64,000 bases of DNA from Bacillota bacterium. Lineage in GTDB: Bacteria; Bacillota; UBA4882; UBA10575. The stretch covers positions 62,001 to 126,000 of the forward strand of contig DUQR01000041.1 of assembly GCA_012837715.1 (NCBI GenBank), read 5' to 3'. The notes beneath the pieces were generated by a model, which was not told the DNA's origin, made no database searches, and saw only the letters and a list, made by a program, of their open reading frames with translations. Below are positions 44,435-52,217 of this stretch, piece by piece (the first letter of the stretch is position 1; each line of letters opens with the position of its first letter). A program made the translations under genes and the position numbers.

Positions 44435-46321
44435 TTACCGGTAAGCCTCGAAGGGTGAAGCCGGTAGTCCTTCCCGGTTATAAAGGTTGGCCTCGGTTGG
44501 ATGATCAGCCCAGGCATACCGGAGGCCAACCGGCTTTTCAACCAGGGGAGAAAAAACCCGGATCCGGTCGTCCTCAATTTCGGCGGTGGCCGGATGGAAT
44601 TTCCGGTCGTCGCCACAGACTTCAAACCCACCGAGCGGTCCATCTTTCGCCACAAGGCCACTGCCGATCCCGGTAAAACGCAATTCGATGGTCTTGCCTT
44701 TTACTTCCATCTGCTTGAGCGAAGGACCTTGCGCCACAATTTTCTCCTTGTATACTAACTGGCGGGCGCATAAAGCCAGCCGTCGGCCAACATCCTTCTT
44801 ATTCTGAGGGTGTAAATCATTGTACTCCCCCAGATCAATGGTGACGGCCATCCCGGTGTTGGGGACAGAGAGGGTCCGGCGCTGTTCTTCCCGGAGCCGC
44901 GCCCAGTTTGATCCGGGCGTCTGCTCGAAGGAAGCCAGAAAATTCGGCAACTGAACGTATAAAAAGGGAAGCTCTCCCTGTTGCCAAGTGGCCCGCCAGT
45001 TCTTGATCATTTCGGTAAAGAGCAGTTGATAATTATCGGGATGATGGGTATTGGATTCCCCCTGGTACCAGAGGAACCCTTTGAGTGCATAGTGCTTAAG
45101 GGGCGCAATCATTCCGTTGTAAACCCCGGTCGGCTTGTATTGGAAGAAAGTTAGTTGCGGTAAGACCGGCATGACGGCGCCGATCTTATATTTCCAAGGG
45201 CCGGTTAGATCAATGGTATAAGGCCCGGCCGTCAACGAATAAGCTTTATCCTTCATAAAACCGCCCGTGTTCCGGTTACAGATGACCCGGACCGCCAAGG
45301 TATTGACACCGGCGCGCAAAACCCCCGGCGGCACCATATACTTACGGGGCGGATATTTATAATCGGTCTTCCCCACTAACACGCCGTTGAGGTAAGTATC
45401 ATCGCCATCGATAATTGCCCCCAGACGCAACAGACCTTCGTAACGAAGCATTTCAGCGGGAACTTCAAACTTTTTCCGGAACCAGACCGCTCCTTGAACC
45501 GTTTCTAACTCGCTACCCGTCCATAAGGCGGGCACCCTAAATTCGGACCAGGCTGTGTCATCATAATCCGGTTTACTCCAAGGGTTAGCCCCATCTTGAC
45601 AGCCCTGGTCTTCCCTGTTCAATTGCCGGTACCAACGCTCCATCCGTTCTTGCTCACTGGTGAGCGTCCTTTGGACAAACTGGTGGTCTTTGCATTGGGC
45701 TAAGAGCTCTTCATAACCACCAATTCTTTTAATGACCTCCTCACTCATCCACGCTTCTACCGGCGTGCCCCCGACCGCCGTTTGAATCAAACCGATCGGC
45801 AGCTTGTATTTTTCGTAAAGGGCTTGGGCGAAAAAATAGCCAACCGCGCTAAAATCCAATACTGTTTCGGGCGTAACCGCTTTCCACTCGCCACCGGAAA
45901 GTTCCGTCCGCGGTCCGTGGAAATCATAAAGCATAGGCACAGTAAACTGCCGGATAAACGGATTCCTGGCGGTCTTCACCTCTTCTTCAAACAAATCCAA
46001 GGTGCGACGGATCGGCAGTTCCATATTGGATTGCCCCCCCAAGAGCCAGACATCGCCCACCAAGATATCACCAATGCTTATCTCCGTTTGTCCTTGGCTG
46101 ATCTGCATCGTAAAGGGACAACCGGGCGTCATCGGCTCTAGAACCAACCGGAAAGTCCCATGGGCATCAGTGGTAGTGGTATAAACTTTGTCCCGAAAGG
46201 CCACCCTAACTTCTTCATTAGGTACCCCTTGACCCCAGATTTTGACCGGGGTCTCCCTCTGCAAAACCATCCCGTCACTCAAGATTGGTGACAAAAACAG
46301 TGGTTCCGTCCGTGTTTCCAT
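44435..46321 (-). CDS. Sialate O-acetylesterase-like SGNH esterase
   Basis: SGNH-hydrolase related to sialate 9-O-acetylesterase and to acetylxylan/pectin deacetylases of carbohydrate loci. LLGGQSNMELP holds the nucleophile Ser98, and EYNDLHPQNKKDVG near residue 545-560 carries the Asp-x-x-His pair. A beta-sandwich insertion (about 270-390) splits the catalytic domain, and an N-terminal beta domain leads. I start at ATG 46321 (METRTEP), preceded by AAGGGGG. The frame is open 204 bp further upstream, but that stretch has no typical domain. No signal peptide at this start. It follows the GH127 gene, so deacetylation of arabinose- or pectin-derived oligosaccharides is more likely than sialic acid metabolism. 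Confidence 0.85.
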   Translation of the reverse strand: METRTEPLFLSPILSDGMVLQRETPVKIWGQGVPNEEVRVAFRDKVYTTTTDAHGTFRLVLEPMTPGCPFTMQISQGQTEISIGDILVGDVWLLGGQSNMELPIRRTLDLFEEEVKTARNPFIRQFTVPMLYDFHGPRTELSGGEWKAVTPETVLDFSAVGYFFAQALYEKYKLPIGLIQTAVGGTPVEAWMSEEVIKRIGGYEELLAQCKDHQFVQRTLTSEQERMERWYRQLNREDQGCQDGANPWSKPDYDDTAWSEFRVPALWTGSELETVQGAVWFRKKFEVPAEMLRYEGLLRLGAIIDGDDTYLNGVLVGKTDYKYPPRKYMVPPGVLRAGVNTLAVRVICNRNTGGFMKDKAYSLTAGPYTIDLTGPWKYKIGAVMPVLPQLTFFQYKPTGVYNGMIAPLKHYALKGFLWYQGESNTHHPDNYQLLFTEMIKNWRATWQQGELPFLYVQLPNFLASFEQTPGSNWARLREEQRRTLSVPNTGMAVTIDLGEYNDLHPQNKKDVGRRLALCARQLVYKEKIVAQGPSLKQMEVKGKTIELRFTGIGSGLVAKDGPLGGFEVCGDDRKFHPATAEIEDDRIRVFSPLVEKPVGLRYAWADHPTEANLYNREGLPASPFEAYR

Positions 46322-46555
46322 TAACCAACGCCCCCTTAATAACGTATTTAAAGGAATCGGTGTAGCCCCTTCCCGGCCATGCCTACAAGGGATCACAAAC
46401 GTTTGTGAAATAAAACCAAAGCAAAAGCACCCCAAAGATGGACTTCTTCTCCTGCTCGTCAATGAGGAAATTCCACATTTATACATCTTTTCCTTCCGGA
46501 CAAACCCTTTTTGTTCAGGCCCCATGGAGATCTAGAATTTGGGACTCAAACGGGT

Positions 46556-48505
46556 TTAAGTTTCCCGGATCCAAACCAACATCTCCCCGTTTCCCCGATT
46601 ATTCCAGGCGAAATAGGGAACTGCAGTAATCTCGGTTTTAACCTGCGCAGGAGGTTGATTGGCATAAAGCGAATCTCCCCAGTCATCCCCGGTTATCCTG
46701 ACGGCTTCACCAGTAATAACCGGTACTCCGCCCAATAAATCCGGCCGGTGTTTTACCGTCAGTTTGGCTTTGAGCGGTAGGCCGATGGCTGATAAATTAG
46801 GACCATTATCGATTTCCTCCAGACAATAGATGATCGGACCTCTTTGTAAGGCAACCTTACCCAGGTTTGCCGCAACCAAAGGATGGGAATAAACCCTTTC
46901 CACCGGCATCGCCATCATAAGCTCAACTAGATCGCCATTCCTCCACCGCCGAGATATTTTCGCATACCCATTCACCAAACCATCAAGGAGGTTGTATTCT
47001 TCTCCATTTACCCGTAATTGAGCTTGCCGACACCAACCGGGGATCCTCAAGGCAAGCGTAAAGCAGGTTGGTTGCTTAGTTGAAACCGTGATGCGGACTT
47101 TACCTTCCCAAGGATAAGCAGTCTCTTGAGTAAGCTGAACCTCCTCAGCTCCTCCCACCTGAGCAGTGCTGTTCCCATATAGGTGAATATAAATCTCATC
47201 TTGATTAATTGTGTAGAAATACTCGCCAATCGAGGTTAACAGACGGGCAAGATTCGGCGGGCAACAAGCGCAATCAAACCACTTCTGTCGCTCCGGCTTG
47301 ACATGGAAGTGATCATGGCGGTTCGCGCAAACTTCCGGCGAAACAGCTAAAGGATTGACGTAAAAAAATCTTTCTCCGTCAAGAGAGATCCCGCTGATAA
47401 CTCCGTTGTATAAGGCTTTCTCCATAACATCAGCATATTCCCGATCTGGTGTCAATTGCAACATCCGGTGCGCGACAAAAACCAAACCGATGGCCGCGCA
47501 AGTCTCAGCATAGGCCGTGCTATTTGGCAAATCATAATCAAAACTAAAAGCTTCGCCGTAACTGCTCGCGCCGATCCCCCCGGTCAGATACATCCTTTTT
47601 TGCGTCACATTTTTCCAGAGTCGGCGTGCGGATTCAAGCAACGCACTTTCCCGGGTCTCGATGGCCACATCAATCATTCCACAGAGTAGATACATAGCGC
47701 GTACCGCGTGTCCTTCCATGGTTGTCTGTTCCCTAACGGGGAGATGGGCTTGGTAATATCCTAAGCCAAAATGTTTACTATCGGCCGAAAACTGCTCTCC
47801 CCTGCCTCTTGCTTCTGTTTCAAAATAGTTAGGTTTTTGCCCGCGTTGATCAATGAAATACTTGCTAAGTTTTAAGTATCTTTCTTCCCCAGTCACTCGA
47901 TACAGTTTGACTAAAGCTAATTCAATCTCCTCATGCCCGGGATAGCCCGGTTGCTTACCCTTTTCGCGGCCCAAAACCCTGTCAATATGGTCGGCTAATT
48001 TACACATCTGGTTAAGAAACTTGTTTTTACCGGTTGCCTGATAATAGGCCACCGCCGCCTCAATCAAATGGCCGGCTATATATAATTCATGGCAAACCCG
48101 AAGATTACTCCAGCGTTTATCCGGTTCTTTAAGCGTAAAATAGGTATTTAAATAACCGTCTGCCTGTTGAGCCCTTCCGATCAGGTCAACCATTTGGTCC
48201 GCAAGTTCTTCCAACTCAGGGTCGGGATTAGTAGTCAAACTATAGGCTACGGCTTCCAACCATTTGGCAAGATCACTATCTTGAAAGACTTGCCCGTGAA
48301 ATTCACCCTCTGCTTCACCGGCCGCGATTTTGAAATTTTTGATGACATGACTAAGTTCAGCGCAGGGGATTTCATCATTTAATATCTGCCACTGAATAGG
48401 GATGACTTTCTCCCGAACCAACTGATTTTTTTCTCCCCAAAAGCCACCGCTAAGTTTCACCTTGCGCAGGGGTAATGGTTTAAATATCCGGTTACCTGTA
48501 TTCAT
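46556..48505 (-). CDS. GH127 beta-L-arabinofuranosidase
   Basis: Cytoplasmic enzyme removing beta-L-arabinofuranosyl residues, like HypBA1 of Bifidobacterium longum (658 residues; here 649). The zinc-thiolate site is complete: Glu334 and Cys336 in YAETCAAIG, and Cys412, Cys414 and Cys415 in FDCACCPPN, where Cys414 aligns with the nucleophile. ATG 48505 follows GAGGAGG by six bases; 46 further upstream codons in frame look non-coding. Its sequence differs strongly from the GH146-type protein at 19902, so the two are not recent duplicates. It heads a unit with the acetylesterase-like gene. Confidence 0.92.
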   Translation of the reverse strand: MNTGNRIFKPLPLRKVKLSGGFWGEKNQLVREKVIPIQWQILNDEIPCAELSHVIKNFKIAAGEAEGEFHGQVFQDSDLAKWLEAVAYSLTTNPDPELEELADQMVDLIGRAQQADGYLNTYFTLKEPDKRWSNLRVCHELYIAGHLIEAAVAYYQATGKNKFLNQMCKLADHIDRVLGREKGKQPGYPGHEEIELALVKLYRVTGEERYLKLSKYFIDQRGQKPNYFETEARGRGEQFSADSKHFGLGYYQAHLPVREQTTMEGHAVRAMYLLCGMIDVAIETRESALLESARRLWKNVTQKRMYLTGGIGASSYGEAFSFDYDLPNSTAYAETCAAIGLVFVAHRMLQLTPDREYADVMEKALYNGVISGISLDGERFFYVNPLAVSPEVCANRHDHFHVKPERQKWFDCACCPPNLARLLTSIGEYFYTINQDEIYIHLYGNSTAQVGGAEEVQLTQETAYPWEGKVRITVSTKQPTCFTLALRIPGWCRQAQLRVNGEEYNLLDGLVNGYAKISRRWRNGDLVELMMAMPVERVYSHPLVAANLGKVALQRGPIIYCLEEIDNGPNLSAIGLPLKAKLTVKHRPDLLGGVPVITGEAVRITGDDWGDSLYANQPPAQVKTEITAVPYFAWNNRGNGEMLVWIRET

Positions 48506-48772
48506 TGAATTCCTCCTCGCTTCTCCAAAGCTAGGCTTCCTGCTTTGGTAGGTATTGTTCCACTGTTTTGGCGACGATCTCTCATTACAGAGCGCGACGG
48601 CCATGATCGCCTCCACTTGAAGAGGGGGCGGGATAAGATCCAATTATTAATAATTTCGGCCCTTTTACCGTAATTACCTGCTCTTTTTAACCCTTTACCA
48701 AAAGGAATCCGCCTTTACTTCCCGAATAATATTTATGGGATCACTTCCACCCTTATCATGCAGTAATGATGG

Positions 48773-48881
48773 GCTTTTTACGTTGTCCTTTGACTGATAA
48801 TCCCAAGACAATATATCACCTGATTCAAGTTAACACCATATATTGCAGGGGAATCCTTTTCATTGGTTACAACGCAAAAGC
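48773..48881 (+). repeat. Intergenic structured repeat, copy D
   Basis: A 109-bp member. The left end is GCTTTTTACGTTGT (48773-48786) and the right end ACAACGCAAAAGC (48869-48881), pairing with a one-base bulge or mismatch. Inside, AATCCCAAGACAATATAT and ATATATTGCAGGGGAATC form an imperfect nested inverted repeat. The centre (CACCTGATTCAAGTTAACA) also resembles copy A. It lies 110 bp before the CoA-disulfide reductase start, in a 485-bp divergent gap that otherwise shows no gene. Confidence 0.8.
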
Positions 48882-48922
48882 TTCATAATACTATTGATTA
48901 ATGTAGGAACGGAAGTACTTTT

Positions 48923-48946
48923 CCCAGCCTTAGTCCCAGCCTTAGT
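48923..48946 (+). repeat. Tandem 12-bp duplication
   Basis: CCCAGCCTTAGT occurs twice in direct succession just upstream of the -10 box of the reductase gene, probably a recent slippage that changed promoter spacing. Confidence 0.8.
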
Positions 48947-48949
48947 TTT

Positions 48950-48955
48950 TATAAT
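48950..48955 (+). promoter_or_regulatory. -10 box of the CoA-disulfide reductase gene
   Basis: A perfect TATAAT lies 36 bp before the start codon. The -35 region is occupied by the tandem 12-bp duplication and has no good TTGACA match, so the promoter may be weak or need an activator. Confidence 0.5.
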
Positions 48956-48990
48956 GCATTAAATAACAAAAGTAATTGAGGTGAAATGGA

Positions 48991-50670
48991 TTGAAGAAAA
49001 AAATTGTTATTGTCGGAGGGGTAGCCGGTGGCGCCAGCGCAGCTGCCCGGTTACGACGCCTTGATGAAAATGCCGAAATCATTCTGCTGGAAAAGGGAGA
49101 TTACATTTCTTACGCGAACTGTGGATTACCTTACTACATCGGTGGTGTCATCAAAGAGCGGAAAGACCTTTTTGTGCAAACACCCCAACGCCTGCGGGCC
49201 CGCTTCAACATTGAGGTCCGTACCGGTCATGAAGCGCTAAAAATCGACCGGGAGCAGAAAACCGTCGTGGTGAAAGAGATTACTACCGGTAAAATCTATA
49301 AGGAAACCTATGACACCTTACTCCTTTCCCCCGGCGCTGTTCCTTTACGCCCCAACATTCCCGGTCTCGATGGGAACAATGTTTTTACCCTACGAAATGT
49401 GGATGATACCGACGGGATTAAAGCCTTTCTCCGTGACCACCAGCCGCAAAAGGCGCTCGTCATCGGAGCCAGCTTTATCGGTCTGGAAATCGCCGAAAAC
49501 CTAGTGGAAGCCGGTTTGGAAGTCTCCCTGGTGGAAATGGCCTCGCGAGTTCTCCCTAAGAATCTCGACTACGAGATGGCCGCCCCCATCCACTGTCACC
49601 TTCGGGAACATGGTGTCAAGCTCTATTTAAATACCGCCTTAACCATGGCCGAACAGAAAGCAGGCGAAAACTGGGCGGTCCTCAGTAACGGAACAAGACT
49701 CCAGTATGATCTGGCCATTGTTGCTGCGGGAACCCTTCCCCAAACCGGGCTGGCCAAAGAGGCCGGTTTGGAGCTAGGGGGCAACGGGGCAATCCGTGTC
49801 AACTCCTCCCTGCAGACCTCGGATCCGGATATCTATGCTGTCGGCGATGCCATTGAAGTTGAAAACGGCATTACCGGTGAAAAAACTTATCTTCCTTTGG
49901 CCGGTCCGGCCAACCGGCAAGGTCGTTTGGCGGCTGATGCCATCTCCGGCCGGAAGATTAAATATGAAGGCGCCATTGGCACCTCCATCGTGAAAGTTTT
50001 TGCCTTAACCGCCGCTTCTGTCGGGCTCACCGAAGAACTTTTACGGCAGAGCGGCCGCCCTTATCTAACTTCCATAACCCATCCTGCTTCCCACGCCGGT
50101 TATTACCCGGGTGGTAGTCAGATGGCGATTAAACTACTTTTCACCATAGAAGGCAAGATTCTCGGCGCGCAAGTGGTCGGCGCCAAGAATGTTGATAAAT
50201 GCATCGATGTCTTGGCCACAGTGATCAAAACCGGCGGCAGCGTTGATGATCTGGCCCTGCTGGAGCTGGCCTATGCTCCGCCTTATTCCTCCGCCAAAAG
50301 CCCGGCGAATATCGCCGGTTATGTAGCGGGTAATATCATTCACGGGGATATGAAAGCCGTCTCTTGGGACCAGGTCCTTGACGGGAAAAACCCCGACCTC
50401 CTCCTCCTGGACGTCCGGGAAAAGCGAGAGGTGGAAGCCGGCCATTTGGAAGGGGCTCTGCATATTCCCCTAAATGATCTGCGCAAACGCCTCCATGAAC
50501 TACCCAAGGATAAAGAGATTGCCGTCTATTGCCAGGTTGGCTTAAGGGCTTACATCGGCACCCGCATCCTCAAACAAAACGGCTTTAAGGTGAGCAACTT
50601 AAGTGGGGGCTGGAAGACGATCAAACCGATTTTGGAAGACCGGAAAGCGGCCCCGCCCACCAACCGTTAA
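48991..50670 (+). CDS. CoA-disulfide reductase with C-terminal rhodanese domain
   Basis: FAD-dependent NAD(P)H oxidoreductase of the CoADR-rhodanese fusion type, which reduces CoA disulfide or persulfides (polysulfide) and protects thiols. The Rossmann motif VGGVAGGASAA (8-18) binds FAD, and SYANCGLPYY has the single redox-active Cys44. A second dinucleotide motif lies near 150. The rhodanese domain (about 455-550) carries a YCQVGLRAYIG active-site loop with its cysteine. At 559 residues it has the usual fused length. The start is TTG with GAGGTG eight bases upstream. Monocistronic, ended by a strong terminator. In an anaerobe it could support sulfur or oxygen detoxification. Confidence 0.93.
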   Translation: MKKKIVIVGGVAGGASAAARLRRLDENAEIILLEKGDYISYANCGLPYYIGGVIKERKDLFVQTPQRLRARFNIEVRTGHEALKIDREQKTVVVKEITTGKIYKETYDTLLLSPGAVPLRPNIPGLDGNNVFTLRNVDDTDGIKAFLRDHQPQKALVIGASFIGLEIAENLVEAGLEVSLVEMASRVLPKNLDYEMAAPIHCHLREHGVKLYLNTALTMAEQKAGENWAVLSNGTRLQYDLAIVAAGTLPQTGLAKEAGLELGGNGAIRVNSSLQTSDPDIYAVGDAIEVENGITGEKTYLPLAGPANRQGRLAADAISGRKIKYEGAIGTSIVKVFALTAASVGLTEELLRQSGRPYLTSITHPASHAGYYPGGSQMAIKLLFTIEGKILGAQVVGAKNVDKCIDVLATVIKTGGSVDDLALLELAYAPPYSSAKSPANIAGYVAGNIIHGDMKAVSWDQVLDGKNPDLLLLDVREKREVEAGHLEGALHIPLNDLRKRLHELPKDKEIAVYCQVGLRAYIGTRILKQNGFKVSNLSGGWKTIKPILEDRKAAPPTNR

Positions 50671-50727
50671 ACCTAGCCTCAACTCCTAAAATGCTATCCC
50701 CAGTGGATTCTGGTTGCCAAAAAAACA

Positions 50728-50770
50728 AAAAGGCTCGTGACACAAAGACTTGTGGCACGAGCCTTTTTGT
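50728..50770 (+). terminator. Terminator after the CoA-disulfide reductase gene
   Basis: A hairpin with an outer stem AAAAGGCTCGTG/CACGAGCCTTTT and a partly paired ACA/TGT extension, followed by TTTTTGTTTT. Confidence 0.85.
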
Positions 50771-51101
50771 TTTCTGATCCAGACACAAGGTCCCGTGTTC
50801 AATCTTTTAAGGGTCTTATCAAGCTAGATCTCGGGTGGGTTGGACGAATCCCCACTTCCGCTTCCTGGTATTCTTCACCTTTGTTTCCTAATTGCGTCTG
50901 CCCTTGGACGACGCTTCATCAACTTGAAACAGGCCTTCCCTCGCGTATGAGCGGGCTTTGCAACAAAACACCGCCTAAGCTACCAGGGAAATCGGTAACA
51001 GAAAGGAGCTTTGCTCTTGTATTTTCTTATGTTAACTGAAAATAGCTTTTGGATGCTTGGTTATGCTCAAAATCCCAGCTTTATACCTTTTCACATCCTG
51101 G
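50771..51101. other. Gap with no recognised gene
   Basis: About 330 bp between the terminator and the SleB-like promoter. Open frames here are short and show no family resemblance or codon regularity. No repeat-family copy is present. Confidence 0.4.
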
Positions 51102-51130
51102 TCGACAACCCTGAAAACCGATGTTATAAT
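51102..51130 (+). promoter_or_regulatory. Promoter of the SleB-like gene
   Basis: TCGACA (51102-51107) and TATAAT (51125-51130) are 17 bases apart, with a TGT extension before the -10. It looks like a housekeeping sigma-A promoter rather than a forespore one. Confidence 0.65.
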
Positions 51131-51235
51131 GCAACAATCGGCCCCCCAAGACCCGATATCCCAACCGACCTGTGCACAAGGGTAAGATACCGGCACGCGC
51201 CTACGCGTGAAAATCTAGAAAGGGGTTAGATTAAG

Positions 51236-51868
51236 ATGAAATTAAACGACAAGATGGTAAAAGGAGTAATCTATGGTCTGCTCGGAATCATGCTGATTGT
51301 TTGTTCCAGTCCTGCTTACGCCTGGACCTATAACGTGCAGTGGGGCGACTCTCTTTATACGTTGTCCCGGCGTTATGCCACGGATATTAACACGTTAAAA
51401 GCGGTCAACCAATTACCCAATGATCAAATTCTGGCCGGTGGAAAACTGTGGATTCCGGATGAGCAGCCGGAGACGAGGGCGAAGGCAGCCACGCTACAGC
51501 ACAACGTCAATACTGGTGATCTATACCTGCTGGCGCGGCTGATTAACGGGGAAGCCCGTGGCGAACCGTTCGAGGGGCAAGTCGCCGTGGGTGCGGTCAT
51601 TCTTAATCGGGTAAAATCGGGGAAATTCCCAAGGACCATCGCGGGGAATGTTTATAAGGCCGGGGAGTTCGAATCGGTGGCCAACGGCCAGATCTGGCAG
51701 CCGCTGACGAGCAGCGCGCTGAAAGCGGCCAAAGCGGCCTTCAGTGGTTGGGATCCAAGCGGGGGCGCCCTTTACTTCTTCAATCCGGCGAAAATTCACA
51801 ACCCGTACAGTTGGATCTGGTCACGTTCGGTTATCCACCGGATTGGACAACATGTCTTTGCTTTATAG
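51236..51868 (+). CDS. LysM-SleB-type cell wall/cortex hydrolase
   Basis: Secreted peptidoglycan hydrolase of the SleB/CwlJ (hydrolase_2) group, a lytic transglycosylase-like fold that degrades spore cortex during germination or wall in growing cells. A signal peptide (hydrophobic 9-28, cleavage after AYA), one LysM module (about 32-74) and a catalytic domain (95-210) are seen. Glu106 in LINGEARGE is the predicted catalytic residue, and AVGAVILNRV and YFFNPAK are family segments. At 210 residues it is somewhat shorter than B. subtilis SleB. Start ATG after GAAAGGGG. No ypeB neighbour. The vegetative-type promoter leaves open a non-germination role. Confidence 0.87.
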   Translation: MKLNDKMVKGVIYGLLGIMLIVCSSPAYAWTYNVQWGDSLYTLSRRYATDINTLKAVNQLPNDQILAGGKLWIPDEQPETRAKAATLQHNVNTGDLYLLARLINGEARGEPFEGQVAVGAVILNRVKSGKFPRTIAGNVYKAGEFESVANGQIWQPLTSSALKAAKAAFSGWDPSGGALYFFNPAKIHNPYSWIWSRSVIHRIGQHVFAL

Positions 51869-51878
51869 CGCAATCAAA

Positions 51879-51914
51879 GACGGGGCTGTCGCGAAAAAGA
51901 CAGCCCCGTCATTT
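51879..51914 (+). terminator. Terminator after the SleB-like gene
   Basis: A perfect 12-bp GC-rich stem (51879-51890 with 51899-51910) and an eight-base loop. The T tail is short (ATTT), but placement right after the stop codon supports the call. Confidence 0.7.
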
Positions 51915-52080
51915 ACACAACCCTTTGCCCATTTTTGAACACTATTTGCGGGCGGCGCAAATCTGTAATTTTTTGCACCGGGTCACCCTCCACCAAGATC
52001 AAATCGGCGACTTTCCCCGGTTCCAGACTGCCGATTTCCTGGTCCAAACCTAATATTTCGGCGTTTATTTTCGTGGCGCA
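51913..52080 (-). pseudogene. C-terminal remnant of an amidohydrolase gene
   Basis: The minus strand reads ATKINAEILGLDQEIGSLEP, then GKVADLILVEGDP and a tail ending NGQRVV with TAA at 51913-51915. This is the C-terminal signature of metal-dependent amidohydrolases (imidazolonepropionase/prolidase-like, PGKxADL). Upstream the frame is closed by TGA, and the rest of the gene to the ilvB end (52218) is unrecognisable. About 55 codons of an otherwise deleted gene remain. Confidence 0.7.
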
Positions 52081-52217
52081 AACGGGGACAGGACTTCACC
52101 ACTCGCCCCCGGGCCTTTCTTTGCAAATGCGGATTATTCCAGCCCACCATCTCCACCTCACTACCAAGGAAATAGCTCTATTCTTCACCCAATGCCTTCA
52201 TGGGCTTGCGATCGCCG

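Noticed and set aside
46322-46525. Upstream in-frame extension of the acetylesterase-like gene (68 codons)
   Set aside because: No signal peptide or domain, rich in Arg/Ser/Cys, while the ATG at 46321 has a good ribosome site.
48506-48643. Upstream in-frame extension of the GH127 gene (46 codons)
   Set aside because: The ATG at 48505 is preceded by GAGGAGG and matches the usual family start; the extension looks non-coding.
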